A DNA stretch of 34,380 bases, taken from contig CAURNT010000011.1 in NCBI GenBank assembly GCA_963526495.1, positions 1 through 34,380 of the forward strand. The letters are read 5' to 3'. Every line of letters starts with the position of its first letter. Position 1 is the first letter of the stretch. This document shows positions 9,950-19,227 of this stretch, piece by piece. The DNA is from CAURNT01 sp963526495. GTDB taxonomy: Bacteria > Fusobacteriota > Fusobacteriia > Fusobacteriales > Leptotrichiaceae. The position numbers and the translations under genes were made by a program. The notes under the pieces are model-generated. The model was given only the letters and a program-made list of their open reading frames with translations, searched no databases and was not told where the DNA came from.

Positions 9950-11118
9950 CACATTCCCCTTTTTTCAACTTTAACTCCTGTATAGAAAAAGTTTATTATA
10001 TCTTTATATGACATCTTCTCATCTTCTACCATAGTTTTAGAACTCCATTGAGAAAAACCTACACCATGACCATATCCTGAACCTACAACTTTAATATCTC
10101 CATTTTCTATGTTTATATTATATGCAGTAGATTTTATTTTACTCGTAGAATATTTACGTCTAAATTCAGCGCCAGTATATTTTTTTTCTAAACTTCTGTC
10201 CTCATTGTATAAAATAATATATTTAACTCTATTACTTTCAGTATATTCTATATCATAATCAACAGGAATAAATCCTATCTCTTTTTCAAGTTGTGATTTA
10301 GGTATAAGGTAAGTCCAAGTTAAAACCGACATAGGTACACCTTTAGAATATTTATCTTCTACAGGTTTTAGATACTCTATATCATTACCATATACTTCTT
10401 TTGCACTTGCAGTATAGCCTCCACTATACGAATGAAACAAAGCATCTATTACTCTACCGTTATATGTTATTACTTCTCCTTTAGTTTCTTTTATAGCTTT
10501 TTCAACATTAGATAGTCTACTTTTAGGAATCCCTGAATATACTTGACTTCTTGTATCATCATATAAATCAAAGTCCTTTTTCTTTCTATTTATATTAGTT
10601 TGTGCATAACTTCTAGCTATTACAGTTTGAGCTTTAAGCGCTTCAAGTGGAAAACTACTTGGCATTTCATAAGGAACAACTCCTAAAAGATATTTTTCAA
10701 TATCAACAAAATTTACTATTTGTAATTTTGAATCCACTTGTTTTATATATATATCACCATAATATTTATTATTTCCTATAGTCATAATTCCTTTGTTAGA
10801 TATATCTATCTTTTCAAATTCATCATTGTCTATATATATTTTATTATCTATATATTTAACATTAATCTTTTTCTTATTTGTTATTTCTTTACCATTTATA
10901 CTAAAATCATCACTAAAATATATATCAAAATCATTTTTATCTGTATTAGATAATTTTACTCTAATTTGATTGTATAATGCTTTTTTATCTTCATTTTCTA
11001 TTTTTATAGGTTTATTTTGTTCTATAACATCATTAGGATTTATAACCGTCTCATCAGCTTTCAAGCTAGTACAAGAGATTGCCATCAAAAAGATAAATAT
11101 ATAACTTAATTTTTTCAT
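9949..11118 (-). CDS. SpoIID/LytB-domain lipoprotein
   Basis: 389 residues. The N-terminus (MKKLSYIFIFLMAISC) looks like a lipoprotein signal with Cys16 as the anchor, although A at -3 is not a classic lipobox. The SpoIID domain fills about residues 120-385: LKAQTVIARSYA, a VYSGIP segment, and GSGYGHGVGFSQW near the end. In sporulating Firmicutes SpoIID is a lytic transglycosylase that cuts glycan strands lacking stem peptides, and LytB is an amidase enhancer. This is a non-sporulating type of genome, so the likely role is peptidoglycan trimming at division or growth; that is inference. It overlaps the mltG stop by four bases (ATGA), so the two wall-acting proteins are probably translated together. 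Confidence 0.88.
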   Translation of the reverse strand: MKKLSYIFIFLMAISCTSLKADETVINPNDVIEQNKPIKIENEDKKALYNQIRVKLSNTDKNDFDIYFSDDFSINGKEITNKKKINVKYIDNKIYIDNDEFEKIDISNKGIMTIGNNKYYGDIYIKQVDSKLQIVNFVDIEKYLLGVVPYEMPSSFPLEALKAQTVIARSYAQTNINRKKKDFDLYDDTRSQVYSGIPKSRLSNVEKAIKETKGEVITYNGRVIDALFHSYSGGYTASAKEVYGNDIEYLKPVEDKYSKGVPMSVLTWTYLIPKSQLEKEIGFIPVDYDIEYTESNRVKYIILYNEDRSLEKKYTGAEFRRKYSTSKIKSTAYNINIENGDIKVVGSGYGHGVGFSQWSSKTMVEDEKMSYKDIINFFYTGVKVEKRGM

Positions 11119-12071
11119 TTTACCTCATTTCTTTTTTTCAAATGTTCTTCATGTGTCATAGAATAATATGTTTTATCTCCTGACATAAAGAAATATAGAT
11201 ATTTACTGACAGGAGCATTAATTGTAGCTTTTATTGTTTTTTTATTTGGATTACATATAGGAGTTGGTGGTAATCCTTTATGTCTATATGTGTTATAAAC
11301 AGACATATTTTCTTGTAAATCCTTTTTTAAAACCTTTCTTTTTAAAACATACTTTAAAGTAGCATCTGATTGTAACCTCATACCTTTTTGTAATCTATTC
11401 TTAAATACTCCTGCTACATTTTCACTTTCTATTTCGTTAAATCCTATTTCAAATTCAACAATAGATGCTAATTTAATATCCTCATAAAATTTCTTTTTAT
11501 CTGGATAATCAGATTCAGGAAAATTTTTCATAAATTCATCAAGTATCAATTTTGCTATTTCTTTTGCACTCATATTAGATGAAACAAAATATGTTTCTGG
11601 AAAAAGATATCCATCATAATTATCCTTTTCATGAAAATATGGAAAATCTATAGAATTTAAAGCTGCTATCATTTCTGATTTATTAGCAAGTCCTAAAGCT
11701 TCTATTCTTTCTAAAACTTGATCTTGTGTAAATCCTTCAGGTATAGTAAGTTTAATTCTTCCCTGTGGCTTATTAAGAGTATTTATTAATTCTCTTTTAC
11801 TAATATTTTTATCAAATCTAAAACTTCCTTCTTTTAAAGTTTTTTTACTAATTCTAGAATATATTTTATCTATTGCATTAAATTTGATTCCCAATTTTTC
11901 ATATACCTTTATATATGACATTCCACGAGTAATTTCAACTCTCTTACCTTTTAAATTTTGTGGAATATATGCAAATGATATAGTTATGTAAATTAGATAT
12001 ATCAAAGGTAACAAAAGTAAAACTAAGTATTTTTTTACTAACTTAATATTATATTTTTTCTTTTTTTTCAT
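11115..12071 (-). CDS. mltG: Endolytic peptidoglycan transglycosylase MltG (YceG family)
   Basis: 318 residues. One membrane segment (about 15-35) anchors a periplasmic enzyme that cuts nascent glycan strands and so sets where polymerisation stops. A LysM-like part (about 40-105) precedes the catalytic domain: YDGYLFPETY (152-161), ASIVE with the expected catalytic Glu206, NRLQKGMRLQSDAT (225-238), then YNTYRHKGLPPTPICNP and the C-terminal YYSMTHEEH. All the landmarks of the family are present and the length is normal. It starts on the ATGA that ends the upstream permease gene and ends on the ATGA that starts the SpoIID-domain gene. Confidence 0.96.
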   Translation of the reverse strand: MKKKKKYNIKLVKKYLVLLLLPLIYLIYITISFAYIPQNLKGKRVEITRGMSYIKVYEKLGIKFNAIDKIYSRISKKTLKEGSFRFDKNISKRELINTLNKPQGRIKLTIPEGFTQDQVLERIEALGLANKSEMIAALNSIDFPYFHEKDNYDGYLFPETYFVSSNMSAKEIAKLILDEFMKNFPESDYPDKKKFYEDIKLASIVEFEIGFNEIESENVAGVFKNRLQKGMRLQSDATLKYVLKRKVLKKDLQENMSVYNTYRHKGLPPTPICNPNKKTIKATINAPVSKYLYFFMSGDKTYYSMTHEEHLKKRNEVK

Positions 12072-13162
12072 TCCTTAACTCCTACTATATATTTAAATAT
12101 ACCCATATTAATTTCATCTAAAAAGAGCATATTTATTACTGAAAATATTACCGGTCCAACCAAAAATCCTATTATCCCAAAAAATATATAACCCGTAAAC
12201 ATTGCTATTAATGAAATTATAGGATGAAGATTAAAATTATCTGTTAAAATATATGGTTCTATCATTATTCTAAAAATTGAAATCAATATATATATACCTA
12301 ATATGCAAAGTGAATATTTAAATTCTCCTTTAATTAATAAATATACAAACCATGGCTGAAGTATAGGACCTGTTCCTATTAAAGGAAGTGCATCCATTAT
12401 TGCACATACTAGAGATATTAAAAATACATATTTTACTGGATGTATAAATATATTTACAAATCCAAAACTAAAAAATAATACAAGAAAAACTAAAGAGATT
12501 ATAATACTTTGTGCTTTCAAATATTTAAAAACTGTATCTATACTATGTATCTTAACTATTTTTATTCTTTTTATCCAACTATCTGGAAATTGTTCGTAAT
12601 AAAATTTACGTATTTTTTCTAAATTATTAACCATTAAAAATGATGATGTAACTGATATTACTATATATACAACAAACTCTGGTATCCTATATATACTATT
12701 TAATATAGAATTTGAAATATTCCCAACAAAATCAGTTATTAAAGCTATAATCTTACCTATACTTATAGCTATTTGATTTTGTATATCAGGAGATAATGTA
12801 GATACATATACTTTATAATTTTCTTTAAATACATAACTATAATTATGTAAAGTAACATAATTCATTTTTATCCACTCAGATAATTTAAATAATTCAGAAA
12901 AACTAATATAGACTATAAATATCATAAAAAATATAAATAGTAAATAAAAACTAAGTAAAGATACAATATTAGCATATTTGAATTTTAATTTAAAATTTTT
13001 ATTTAAATAATCTGCAAAAGGTCTAGTAATTCTTACCATTATATATCCAAATACAAAAGGAAACAAAAAAATTATTACTTTTATAGATATGTATAAACTA
13101 ATTAATATAGTAAATATTCTAATTAATGGTAAATATTTATTAAAAAAATTACTTTTCTCCAT
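12068..13162 (-). CDS. AI-2E transporter/PerM-family membrane protein (second of a tandem pair)
   Basis: About 364 residues with six to eight hydrophobic segments and the C-terminal signature of the family: DALPLIGTGPIL and later LIAMFTGYIFFGIIGFLVGPV. I chose the ATG at 13162, which has GAGGAG four bases upstream; a GTG at 13174 is less likely. Members have been linked to AI-2 export, Na+/H+ exchange or, for the Bacillus YtvI subgroup, sporulation, so no substrate can be named. It is clearly paralogous to the next gene upstream and overlaps it by 14 bases. Position ahead of mltG and the SpoIID gene suggests, without proving it, an envelope role. Confidence 0.85.
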   Translation of the reverse strand: MEKSNFFNKYLPLIRIFTILISLYISIKVIIFLFPFVFGYIMVRITRPFADYLNKNFKLKFKYANIVSLLSFYLLFIFFMIFIVYISFSELFKLSEWIKMNYVTLHNYSYVFKENYKVYVSTLSPDIQNQIAISIGKIIALITDFVGNISNSILNSIYRIPEFVVYIVISVTSSFLMVNNLEKIRKFYYEQFPDSWIKRIKIVKIHSIDTVFKYLKAQSIIISLVFLVLFFSFGFVNIFIHPVKYVFLISLVCAIMDALPLIGTGPILQPWFVYLLIKGEFKYSLCILGIYILISIFRIMIEPYILTDNFNLHPIISLIAMFTGYIFFGIIGFLVGPVIFSVINMLFLDEINMGIFKYIVGVKE

Positions 13163-14261
13163 ACTGCTCCTCACCAGATAATATTTTAAAGAATCCTCTC
13201 TTTATTTCTTCATCAAATACTATAGTCATTATTGTAAATAAAATAGGTCCAAATAAAAATCCAATAACTCCAAATAGTTTGAATCCTACAAATAAAGATA
13301 CAAGTGATATTAATGGATTAATATTAAGACTTGAACTTAATATTTTTTGTTCCATTATACTACGTAACAACCATATTATTATATAAAGTATAATTAATGC
13401 TACACCAAAACCATATTCTTTATTAACCAATAAATAAATTGACCAAGGGATTAAAACAGGACCTGTTCCTAGTATAGGCAAGGCATCAATTATTGCAATA
13501 ATTAATGCAAGTAATAATATATATGATACCGAATGTATAAATATATTGATTACATTAAACCCTATTAATAACTCTACAAAACAAAGACAAATCAAAATAA
13601 TTTGTGCTTTAAAATATTTAAAAACTACACTAAATGCATCAACTTTAATCAATTCAAATTTAGAAATCCAAGACTTAGGAAATTGCTTATCAAAAAATTC
13701 TTTAACTGACTTTAAATCATTTGCCATTAAAAATGTCGCAGTAACTGTTATAATCACATATACAAGAGCTACTGGTAAGCTAAGTGATATAGATACTATA
13801 TAGTTAAAAAAATTAACACTAATACTCGTTAATTTAGAAACTAAATAATTTATAGAATTTTTTATAGCTATCATTGCAAAATCAGGTATAACTAATTTTA
13901 ATCCATCAAACTCATTAATCCTATCTTTAATAAATGATGAAATATTACTAGAATTATATATTATCCAATTAGAAAATGAATAAATTTCAGAAAGTGATAC
14001 AAAAACTATAATTCCAACAATAAAAAATAACATTAAATAAAATAAGGTTATAACTAATCCATTTGCTAATTTCAAACTAAATTTAAATTTATCCTCCAAT
14101 ATTTTTACCAAAGGTCTAGTAATAGATACTACTAGCATTGCAACAACAAAGGGTATTAAAAATAGTGCCAACTTAAATGCAAGTAATACCACAACTAAAA
14201 CTGATAATATATATATAAGGGGTATAAACCTATTAAATGTAAATTCTCTTTTTTCTGACAT
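13149..14261 (-). CDS. AI-2E transporter/PerM-family membrane protein (first of a tandem pair)
   Basis: 370 residues, multi-spanning, with DALPILGTGPVLIPW and LISLVSLFVGFKLFGVIGFLFGPI matching the second gene of the pair almost position by position (LFVGFKLFGVIGFLFGPI here against MFTGYIFFGIIGFLVGPV there). The first gene of the six-gene operon, with GGAGG before its ATG and an extended -10 promoter about 20 bases upstream. The two copies share layout throughout but have diverged strongly in the first 200 residues, which points to an old duplication with separate roles or a heteromeric complex. Substrate unknown. Confidence 0.85.
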   Translation of the reverse strand: MSEKREFTFNRFIPLIYILSVLVVVLLAFKLALFLIPFVVAMLVVSITRPLVKILEDKFKFSLKLANGLVITLFYLMLFFIVGIIVFVSLSEIYSFSNWIIYNSSNISSFIKDRINEFDGLKLVIPDFAMIAIKNSINYLVSKLTSISVNFFNYIVSISLSLPVALVYVIITVTATFLMANDLKSVKEFFDKQFPKSWISKFELIKVDAFSVVFKYFKAQIILICLCFVELLIGFNVINIFIHSVSYILLLALIIAIIDALPILGTGPVLIPWSIYLLVNKEYGFGVALIILYIIIWLLRSIMEQKILSSSLNINPLISLVSLFVGFKLFGVIGFLFGPILFTIMTIVFDEEIKRGFFKILSGEEQYGEK

Positions 14262-14282
14262 ATTTCCTCCATTTCTTATTAT

Positions 14283-14291
14283 ATTATATCA
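14283..14291 (-). promoter_or_regulatory. Extended -10 promoter of the permease-mltG-ftsH operon
   Basis: The minus strand reads TGATATAAT, an extended -10 element (TG-N-TATAAT), 21 bases before the first permease ATG. No good -35 is seen. The stretch from here to the terminator at 14489 shows no gene or RNA that I recognise. Confidence 0.5.
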
Positions 14292-14465
14292 AAATCAAGA
14301 AAACTTTACCATTAGAATTTTTAGTTAATATATATTCATAAGTAAAAAAAGTAGCTCTAATTGAAAAATTTAATTTATTATATTGAGATACTAATTTTAT
14401 TATTCCTTAAATATTTGTTAATAAGTAAATTTATTGATTTTTTTAGAACTTCTAAAAAATAAAAA

Positions 14466-14489
14466 TGCTTAGAAAAATTTATCTAAGCA
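14466..14489 (-). terminator. Rho-independent terminator after cdsA
   Basis: An 8-bp perfect stem (TGCTTAGA / TCTAAGCA) with an 8-base loop is followed on the minus strand by TTTTTATTTTTT. It lies 8 bases after the cdsA stop and closes the methyltransferase-uppS-cdsA operon. Confidence 0.9.
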
Positions 14490-14496
14490 CCTTATA

Positions 14497-15381
14497 TCAT
14501 ATAACAACATATTTAACAAAATAATAAACTATAGGCATTACAAACATAGCACTATCAAATCTATCAAGAAATCCTCCATGTCCAAGTAATATTGTACCAC
14601 TATCCTTAACTCCAAATTCTCTTTTTAATTTAGATTCAAATAAATCTCCAAGAACTGAAAATAAAGCTATTAATATAGATAATATAATCGCTTCATTTAA
14701 AGTTATTTTTTCAAATAAATCAGCTTTAAATAATTTTCTATATATATAAATAAAACTATAAGTTGATATAAATACTCCTAATATCCCTCCTATAAATCCT
14801 TCTATAGATTTTTTAGGACTAATTTTTTCTGAAAGTCTAGTTTTAAATATTTTACCACCAATTAATACTCCCACTATATATGCTAAGGTATCACAAGCCC
14901 ATATAGAAATAAAAGTATAAAGCAGCATAATTTTACCATTATGGAATTCTTCTCTTATTATCATCATATATGATAAGAAGAAGGCAATATATATAATCCC
15001 TAATAAAGTATACATTAATTCTTCCGTAGAATTTTTAATTTTTGAACCCAATATTTGAAGTATAGCTATAGCCATAAGACTAAATATAACAAAAGCTCCA
15101 CTATCAAAAGCTATTTCAGTTTTATAATTAAATATTCTTAAATATCTAAATAAAATGCTTATATCATGTTTAAAATATATTAAAATAGGTAAAGATACAC
15201 CTAGCATTATTCCTGTTTTATAATAAACTCCTTTACCTTTATTTCTAAGTATTGTATAAAATTCATACATAGAAATACCTATAACTATTATATTAAAAAT
15301 TAAAAATGTTATATCTCCTGAAAGAAAAACATAAATCAAAATTGGTACCGTTAAAATTATAACTAACAATCTACTTAACAT
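14497..15381 (-). CDS. cdsA: Phosphatidate cytidylyltransferase
   Basis: 294 residues with about eight membrane segments. It makes CDP-diacylglycerol from phosphatidic acid and CTP, the branch point for all phospholipids. The family signature is near the C-terminus: SKLKREFGVKDSG followed by LLGHGGFLDRFDS. Most members have PGHGG; here the proline is Leu (codon CTT). The metal-binding aspartates are kept. DTLAYIVG and SPKKSIEGFIGG, also typical, lie in the middle. It starts 9 bases after uppS, the classic uppS-cdsA pairing, and is the last gene of its operon. Confidence 0.95.
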   Translation of the reverse strand: MLSRLLVIILTVPILIYVFLSGDITFLIFNIIVIGISMYEFYTILRNKGKGVYYKTGIMLGVSLPILIYFKHDISILFRYLRIFNYKTEIAFDSGAFVIFSLMAIAILQILGSKIKNSTEELMYTLLGIIYIAFFLSYMMIIREEFHNGKIMLLYTFISIWACDTLAYIVGVLIGGKIFKTRLSEKISPKKSIEGFIGGILGVFISTYSFIYIYRKLFKADLFEKITLNEAIILSILIALFSVLGDLFESKLKREFGVKDSGTILLGHGGFLDRFDSAMFVMPIVYYFVKYVVI

Positions 15382-15390
15382 ACTTCACCT

Positions 15391-16101
15391 CTATTCTTCT
15401 ACATTTCCATATCTTCTATCTCTATTACAAAAGCTATTTATTGATTTATCTAACTCTTTTTCATCAAAATCTGGCCAAAGTAAATCACTAACATATATCT
15501 CTGAATAAGCTATTTGCCATAACATGTAGTTACTTATTCTAAATTCCCCTCCAGTTCTAATTAGTAAATCAGGATTAGGAATAAATGAATTATATAAATT
15601 TTTAGATATATTATCTTCTGTAATATCTTCTCCATTTTCTATTGTCTTTTTAACACTTTCTAATATATCTAATCTTCCACCATAATTAAAACATATATTA
15701 AGTACAATACCTGTGTTATTTTTCAGTTTATCTGTGATTTCATCTATAGTTTCATTTAAAGATTTACTTAACCTTTCTCTATTGCCACTTATTACAAGTC
15801 TAACATTTTGTCCCATAAAATCATTAAACTTATTCTTTAAATATTTATTAAATAACATAAGTATAGTTTCAACCTCTAATCTTGGTCTATTCCAATTTTC
15901 AGTAGAAAAAGCATAAACACTTAAATATTTAATTCCTAATTTATCAGAATATTTTAATATTTTTTCTAATGTTTCAACCCCTTTTTTATGCCCTTCAGTT
16001 CTTATCATTCCTCTTTTTTTTGCCCATCTACCATTTCCATCCATTATTATTGCTATATGTTTTGGAAGTTTATTATTCATATAATTTTGTGATATACTCA
16101 T
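15391..16101 (-). CDS. uppS: Isoprenyl transferase (undecaprenyl diphosphate synthase)
   Basis: 236 residues from the ATG at 16101, which follows GAGGG by five bases; the reading frame runs 21 codons further up into the preceding gene, but those codons do not resemble the family. It condenses IPP onto farnesyl diphosphate to build the C55 carrier for peptidoglycan. HIAIIMDGNGRWAKKRG (15-31) holds the catalytic Asp21. YLSVYAFSTENWNRP, LNICFNYGGR and RTGGEFRISN (usually RTSGE) follow, and DLLWPDF near the end is also conserved. It overlaps the upstream methyltransferase gene by 29 bases and leads into cdsA. Confidence 0.96.
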   Translation of the reverse strand: MSISQNYMNNKLPKHIAIIMDGNGRWAKKRGMIRTEGHKKGVETLEKILKYSDKLGIKYLSVYAFSTENWNRPRLEVETILMLFNKYLKNKFNDFMGQNVRLVISGNRERLSKSLNETIDEITDKLKNNTGIVLNICFNYGGRLDILESVKKTIENGEDITEDNISKNLYNSFIPNPDLLIRTGGEFRISNYMLWQIAYSEIYVSDLLWPDFDEKELDKSINSFCNRDRRYGNVEE

Positions 16102-16789
16102 TTCTTTCCCTCTCATTTTTATAAACAAAAATTGGTGACTCCATAACAAAACCAGATTTAACATTTTTCATTATTTCTATCATTGAAATCAATGAACTAT
16201 CATCATTATACTTAGTATATACTGGTTTCAATCTTTTTATTTCCATATTAGTTCCATTAATATATCCAAGTATTTCCATTAATCTTTCTGTTCTAAATAT
16301 TAAATAAAGAGAAGCTCTATTTTTAAGTAATACTCTAGATATATCTATAACTTTCTTTATAGATAAAGTATTTTCAAATCTTGCATCATTAATACTAGTC
16401 ATATTTCTCATATTTTCAATATTTTTTTCTTCAAAATATGGAGGATTTGAAACTATTATATCAAAAGTTTGCTCTTTAAATATTTTCTTATAATTATTTA
16501 TATCCATATTTATATATTCTAAGTTATCTAATTTTGCATTTTTTCTATTTTCTTGTGATAATACATACGATTCTTCATTCAATTCTACTCCATATACTTT
16601 TGCTTTTGATTTTCTAGCAAGTATCATAGAAATTATTCCAAATCCTGATCCTATATCTAATATATTCTTACTTCTTCCATTTATTCTAACAAAATCTGCT
16701 AACAAAAGAGAATCTAAAGTTGTTGATTGTAAGCCTTTCTTTTGTATTAAATCAAATCCTGAAATTTTTACAATGTATTTATCGTCCAT
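16073..16789 (-). CDS. TrmN6-like tRNA1(Val) adenine-37 N6-methyltransferase
   Basis: 238-residue class I SAM methyltransferase. The SAM site reads ILDIGSGFGIISMILA (about 43-58), and the N6-adenine motif is NPPY within VSNPPYFEEKN. The N-terminal part (GFDLIQKKGLQSTTLDSLLLADF) fits the YfiC/TrmN6 subgroup, which methylates A37 of tRNA1(Val) in E. coli; the closely related HemK/PrmC-type enzymes are less likely because of this N-terminus. The first gene of a three-gene operon with uppS and cdsA. GGAG lies before the ATG. Confidence 0.8.
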   Translation of the reverse strand: MDDKYIVKISGFDLIQKKGLQSTTLDSLLLADFVRINGRSKNILDIGSGFGIISMILARKSKAKVYGVELNEESYVLSQENRKNAKLDNLEYINMDINNYKKIFKEQTFDIIVSNPPYFEEKNIENMRNMTSINDARFENTLSIKKVIDISRVLLKNRASLYLIFRTERLMEILGYINGTNMEIKRLKPVYTKYNDDSSLISMIEIMKNVKSGFVMESPIFVYKNERERNEYITKLYE

Positions 16790-16810
16790 TTTTCTCCAAT
16801 CTGTATATAA

Positions 16811-16840
16811 ATTATATCATAGTTATATATAAATGTACAA
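16811..16840 (-). promoter_or_regulatory. Promoter of the methyltransferase-uppS-cdsA operon
   Basis: TTGTAC (16835-16840), 18-base spacer, then TATAAT (16811-16816) with an upstream TG making an extended -10 (TGATATAAT). It starts transcription about 30 bases before the methyltransferase ATG. Confidence 0.55.
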
Positions 16841-16852
16841 ATAAAATAAAAA

Positions 16853-16876
16853 GACTTGCTATACATATAACAAGCC
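16853..16876 (-). terminator. Rho-independent terminator after the formate/nitrite channel gene
   Basis: On the minus strand GGCTTGTTATA pairs with TATAGCAAGTC (one G-T pair), followed by TTTTTATTTTATTT. It starts 8 bases after the stop codon. Confidence 0.85.
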
Positions 16877-16883
16877 TTACTAT

Positions 16884-17648
16884 CTATTTAACATCCTTAT
16901 TTAAAAACCAATATGATAATCCTACTACAAATCCTCCACCTAAGAAATTTCCTATAGTAACAAAGAAGAAATTATATAATACTCCTAATAAAGTAACTCC
17001 TTCTGCACCATGCATTAATGCAAGTGGTAAATATAACATATTTGCAACAACGTGATCATAACCTAAAACTATAAATAACATTATAGGAAACCATACAGTA
17101 AATGATTTAGAAACTCCATCTTTTGACATATATCCTCCAAGACAAGCACTACTTACTAAAACATTACATAATATTCCTTTTAATATTAAATCATAAGCTC
17201 CTGTATTAACTTTATGCTCTGCCATATGTGATAATAATTTTACACCTGCTTCACTTAAAGTTCCTGTTTCGTATGATATGTAAGCTATTATTACTGAACC
17301 TATTAAATTGAATATCCAAACTAATGCAAGTATTTCAAACATTTTTTTCCAACTTATTTTTTTATCAAATACACTTACTACCATTAAACAATTACTAGTA
17401 AATAATTCAAATCCAAGTAAAACAATTAATATCAGTCCTACTGGGAAAACTGACGCTCCTATGAATTTAGCTACTCCTGCATTAGTTTCTATAAGATCTG
17501 CTGAAACTAAAATATTTCCTACTGCTCCAAATGCAATAGCCATTCCTGCAAGTATTGCTGAAATATATAACTTTGGACCTTTCATTTCTTCTCTTTTATG
17601 CGTTGCGTGTATAATATATTCTAACAACTCTTTTGATGTTTTTAGCAT
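16884..17648 (-). CDS. Formate/nitrite transporter (FocA/NirC family)
   Basis: 254 residues, six membrane segments, the usual length of the FNT family of pentameric channels. LYISAILAGMAIAFGAVGNIL (about 27-47) is the first helix; FTSNCLMVV, a conserved region with the N of the central loop, and the late GNFLGGGFVVGLSYW match the family. FocA moves formate and NirC nitrite. A pyruvate formate-lyase activase gene lies 13 kb away, so formate is the more likely substrate; that is inference. The gene is alone, with its own promoter and terminator, and AAGGAG before the ATG. Confidence 0.88.
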   Translation of the reverse strand: MLKTSKELLEYIIHATHKREEMKGPKLYISAILAGMAIAFGAVGNILVSADLIETNAGVAKFIGASVFPVGLILIVLLGFELFTSNCLMVVSVFDKKISWKKMFEILALVWIFNLIGSVIIAYISYETGTLSEAGVKLLSHMAEHKVNTGAYDLILKGILCNVLVSSACLGGYMSKDGVSKSFTVWFPIMLFIVLGYDHVVANMLYLPLALMHGAEGVTLLGVLYNFFFVTIGNFLGGGFVVGLSYWFLNKDVK

Positions 17649-17679
17649 ATACTACTCCTTTCAAATTTTATTCAAATAA

Positions 17680-17709
17680 AGTATAGCATAAATTTTATAG
17701 CTTGTTCAA
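17680..17709 (-). promoter_or_regulatory. Promoter of the formate/nitrite channel gene
   Basis: TTGAAC (17704-17709), 18-base spacer, TATACT (17680-17685) preceded by TGC, an extended -10. The element lies just past the murJ stop codon, with no terminator seen between, so murJ transcripts may also read into this gene. Confidence 0.6.
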
Positions 17710-17712
17710 TAA

Positions 17713-19227
17713 TTATTTATCTAAAACCATTTTTCTATCTTTAAAATATTTAATAGAAAAAATACTAAAGTATATTATTATAAAAGCAAGTAATTTAATA
17801 ACTATTTCTATTCTATTATTTTCAATATTAATCATATTTTCTATTATAAATATACAAATAAAAGAATCTATTAATGATATTAATATAAATTTAAAGTATT
17901 TTATTATATCTATTTTTATATATCTCTTATGTAAAGAGATAAATAAAATTACAAAATTCACCATAGCTGAAAATGATGTTGCAAAAGTCAATCCCCTATG
18001 AGCAAATTTTTGATACAATAAATAATCTAATAATATATTTAAACCTATACCTACAAAAGAAGAGATTACTGGTAATTTTCTATCCTTTTGTGCATAATGT
18101 GCTCTCGTTAATAAATGTATACTAGAAAAAAATATTAAACCCAATCCATAAAACTGTAATATTTCTGAAGTAACTTGTACACTTTTTTCATCAAATTTCC
18201 CATAATTAAACAATAACATTATTATTTCTTTTGAATAATATATCAATCCCAAACTAGATGGAATTATTAATATAGCAAGAAAATGTAATCCTCTTTGTAT
18301 AGTATTTCTAAACAACTCATTATCTTTTTTAACAACTGATCTTGATAAACTTGGAAATATAACCACTGATAGTGATACAGCAAAAACACCAACTGGTAAT
18401 AAGTACAATCTTGAAGCATAATTTATCGCACTAATCGTCCCTATAGGTAGGGCTCCAGCAAAACTTGTATCCACTAATTCATTTATTTGATATCCAAATA
18501 TTCCTATTAAAGTTGGTATCATAATAATTAAAAATTTTTTTACATAAGGATCTTTATAATTAAAAATAAAGCTATATTTTTTCATTATTCCAAAGAAAGA
18601 TGGTAATTGTATTAATACTTGAAATAAACCTGAAAGTAAAAAAGAAATACCAAGACCATATATACCTATAGTATTTTTTGAAATAAATGATCCTATTATT
18701 ATAGTTAAATTGAATACAACTCCAACTAAAGTTGAAATGTAGAATTTCCCATAATTATTCAATAATGATGAAACCAATCCTGAAATAGATATAAATAGTA
18801 AATAAAAGGACATTATTTTTAATAAATCTGAAGCTAACCCCAATCTTTCTCCTGATTTAAATCCTAAAATATATTTTAATATAAACCCTGAAAATAACAT
18901 CATTATAACCGACATTGTAAATGAAAAAGATATTAAAAGATTTGTAATATTAAATACAAATTCATTAGCTCTTTCAACATTTTTTTCTTCTTTAATTTCA
19001 TCATAAATAGGTATAAAAGCCGTTCCAAGTGAACCCTCACCTAATAAAGTTGTAAAAAAATTAGCTATTCTTGATGCTGCAAAATAAGCATCGGTACTTC
19101 CTGTCGCTCCAAAATATGTTGCAATTACAACCTCTCTCACAAGTCCTAATATACGACTTAACATATTTATAACCATTACTATAAGGCTAGACTTAAATAA
19201 TCCACCTCTTTTAACATTATTTGACAT
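17713..19227 (-). CDS. murJ: Lipid II flippase MurJ
   Basis: 504 residues from the ATG at 19227 (MSNNVKRGGLFKSS), chosen because GAAGGG lies five bases upstream; 19 further in-frame codons upstream overlap scpA and do not resemble the family. A MOP-superfamily protein with 13-14 membrane segments that flips lipid II to the outer face of the inner membrane for peptidoglycan synthesis. The essential charged residues are in place: SRILGLVREVVIATYFG, the aspartate of GSTDAYFAASRI, and the later INYASRLYLLPVGVFAVS. It overlaps scpA by 11 bases, so it is probably co-transcribed with ribF and scpA. Confidence 0.97.
   Translation of the reverse strand: MSNNVKRGGLFKSSLIVMVINMLSRILGLVREVVIATYFGATGSTDAYFAASRIANFFTTLLGEGSLGTAFIPIYDEIKEEKNVERANEFVFNITNLLISFSFTMSVIMMLFSGFILKYILGFKSGERLGLASDLLKIMSFYLLFISISGLVSSLLNNYGKFYISTLVGVVFNLTIIIGSFISKNTIGIYGLGISFLLSGLFQVLIQLPSFFGIMKKYSFIFNYKDPYVKKFLIIMIPTLIGIFGYQINELVDTSFAGALPIGTISAINYASRLYLLPVGVFAVSLSVVIFPSLSRSVVKKDNELFRNTIQRGLHFLAILIIPSSLGLIYYSKEIIMLLFNYGKFDEKSVQVTSEILQFYGLGLIFFSSIHLLTRAHYAQKDRKLPVISSFVGIGLNILLDYLLYQKFAHRGLTFATSFSAMVNFVILFISLHKRYIKIDIIKYFKFILISLIDSFICIFIIENMINIENNRIEIVIKLLAFIIIYFSIFSIKYFKDRKMVLDK

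Noticed and set aside
14297..14460. Possible small RNA or gene between cdsA and the first permease
   Set aside because: Only AT-rich sequence without a stable fold, promoter plus terminator pair, or a coding frame of note.
16102..16164. Upstream extension of uppS (21 codons)
   Set aside because: It lies inside the preceding methyltransferase gene, does not resemble UppS proteins, and a ribosome site marks the ATG at 16101.
17702..18001. Plus-strand open frame of 99 codons opposite murJ
   Set aside because: Shadow of the hydrophobic C-terminal helices of MurJ; no ribosome site and no family likeness.
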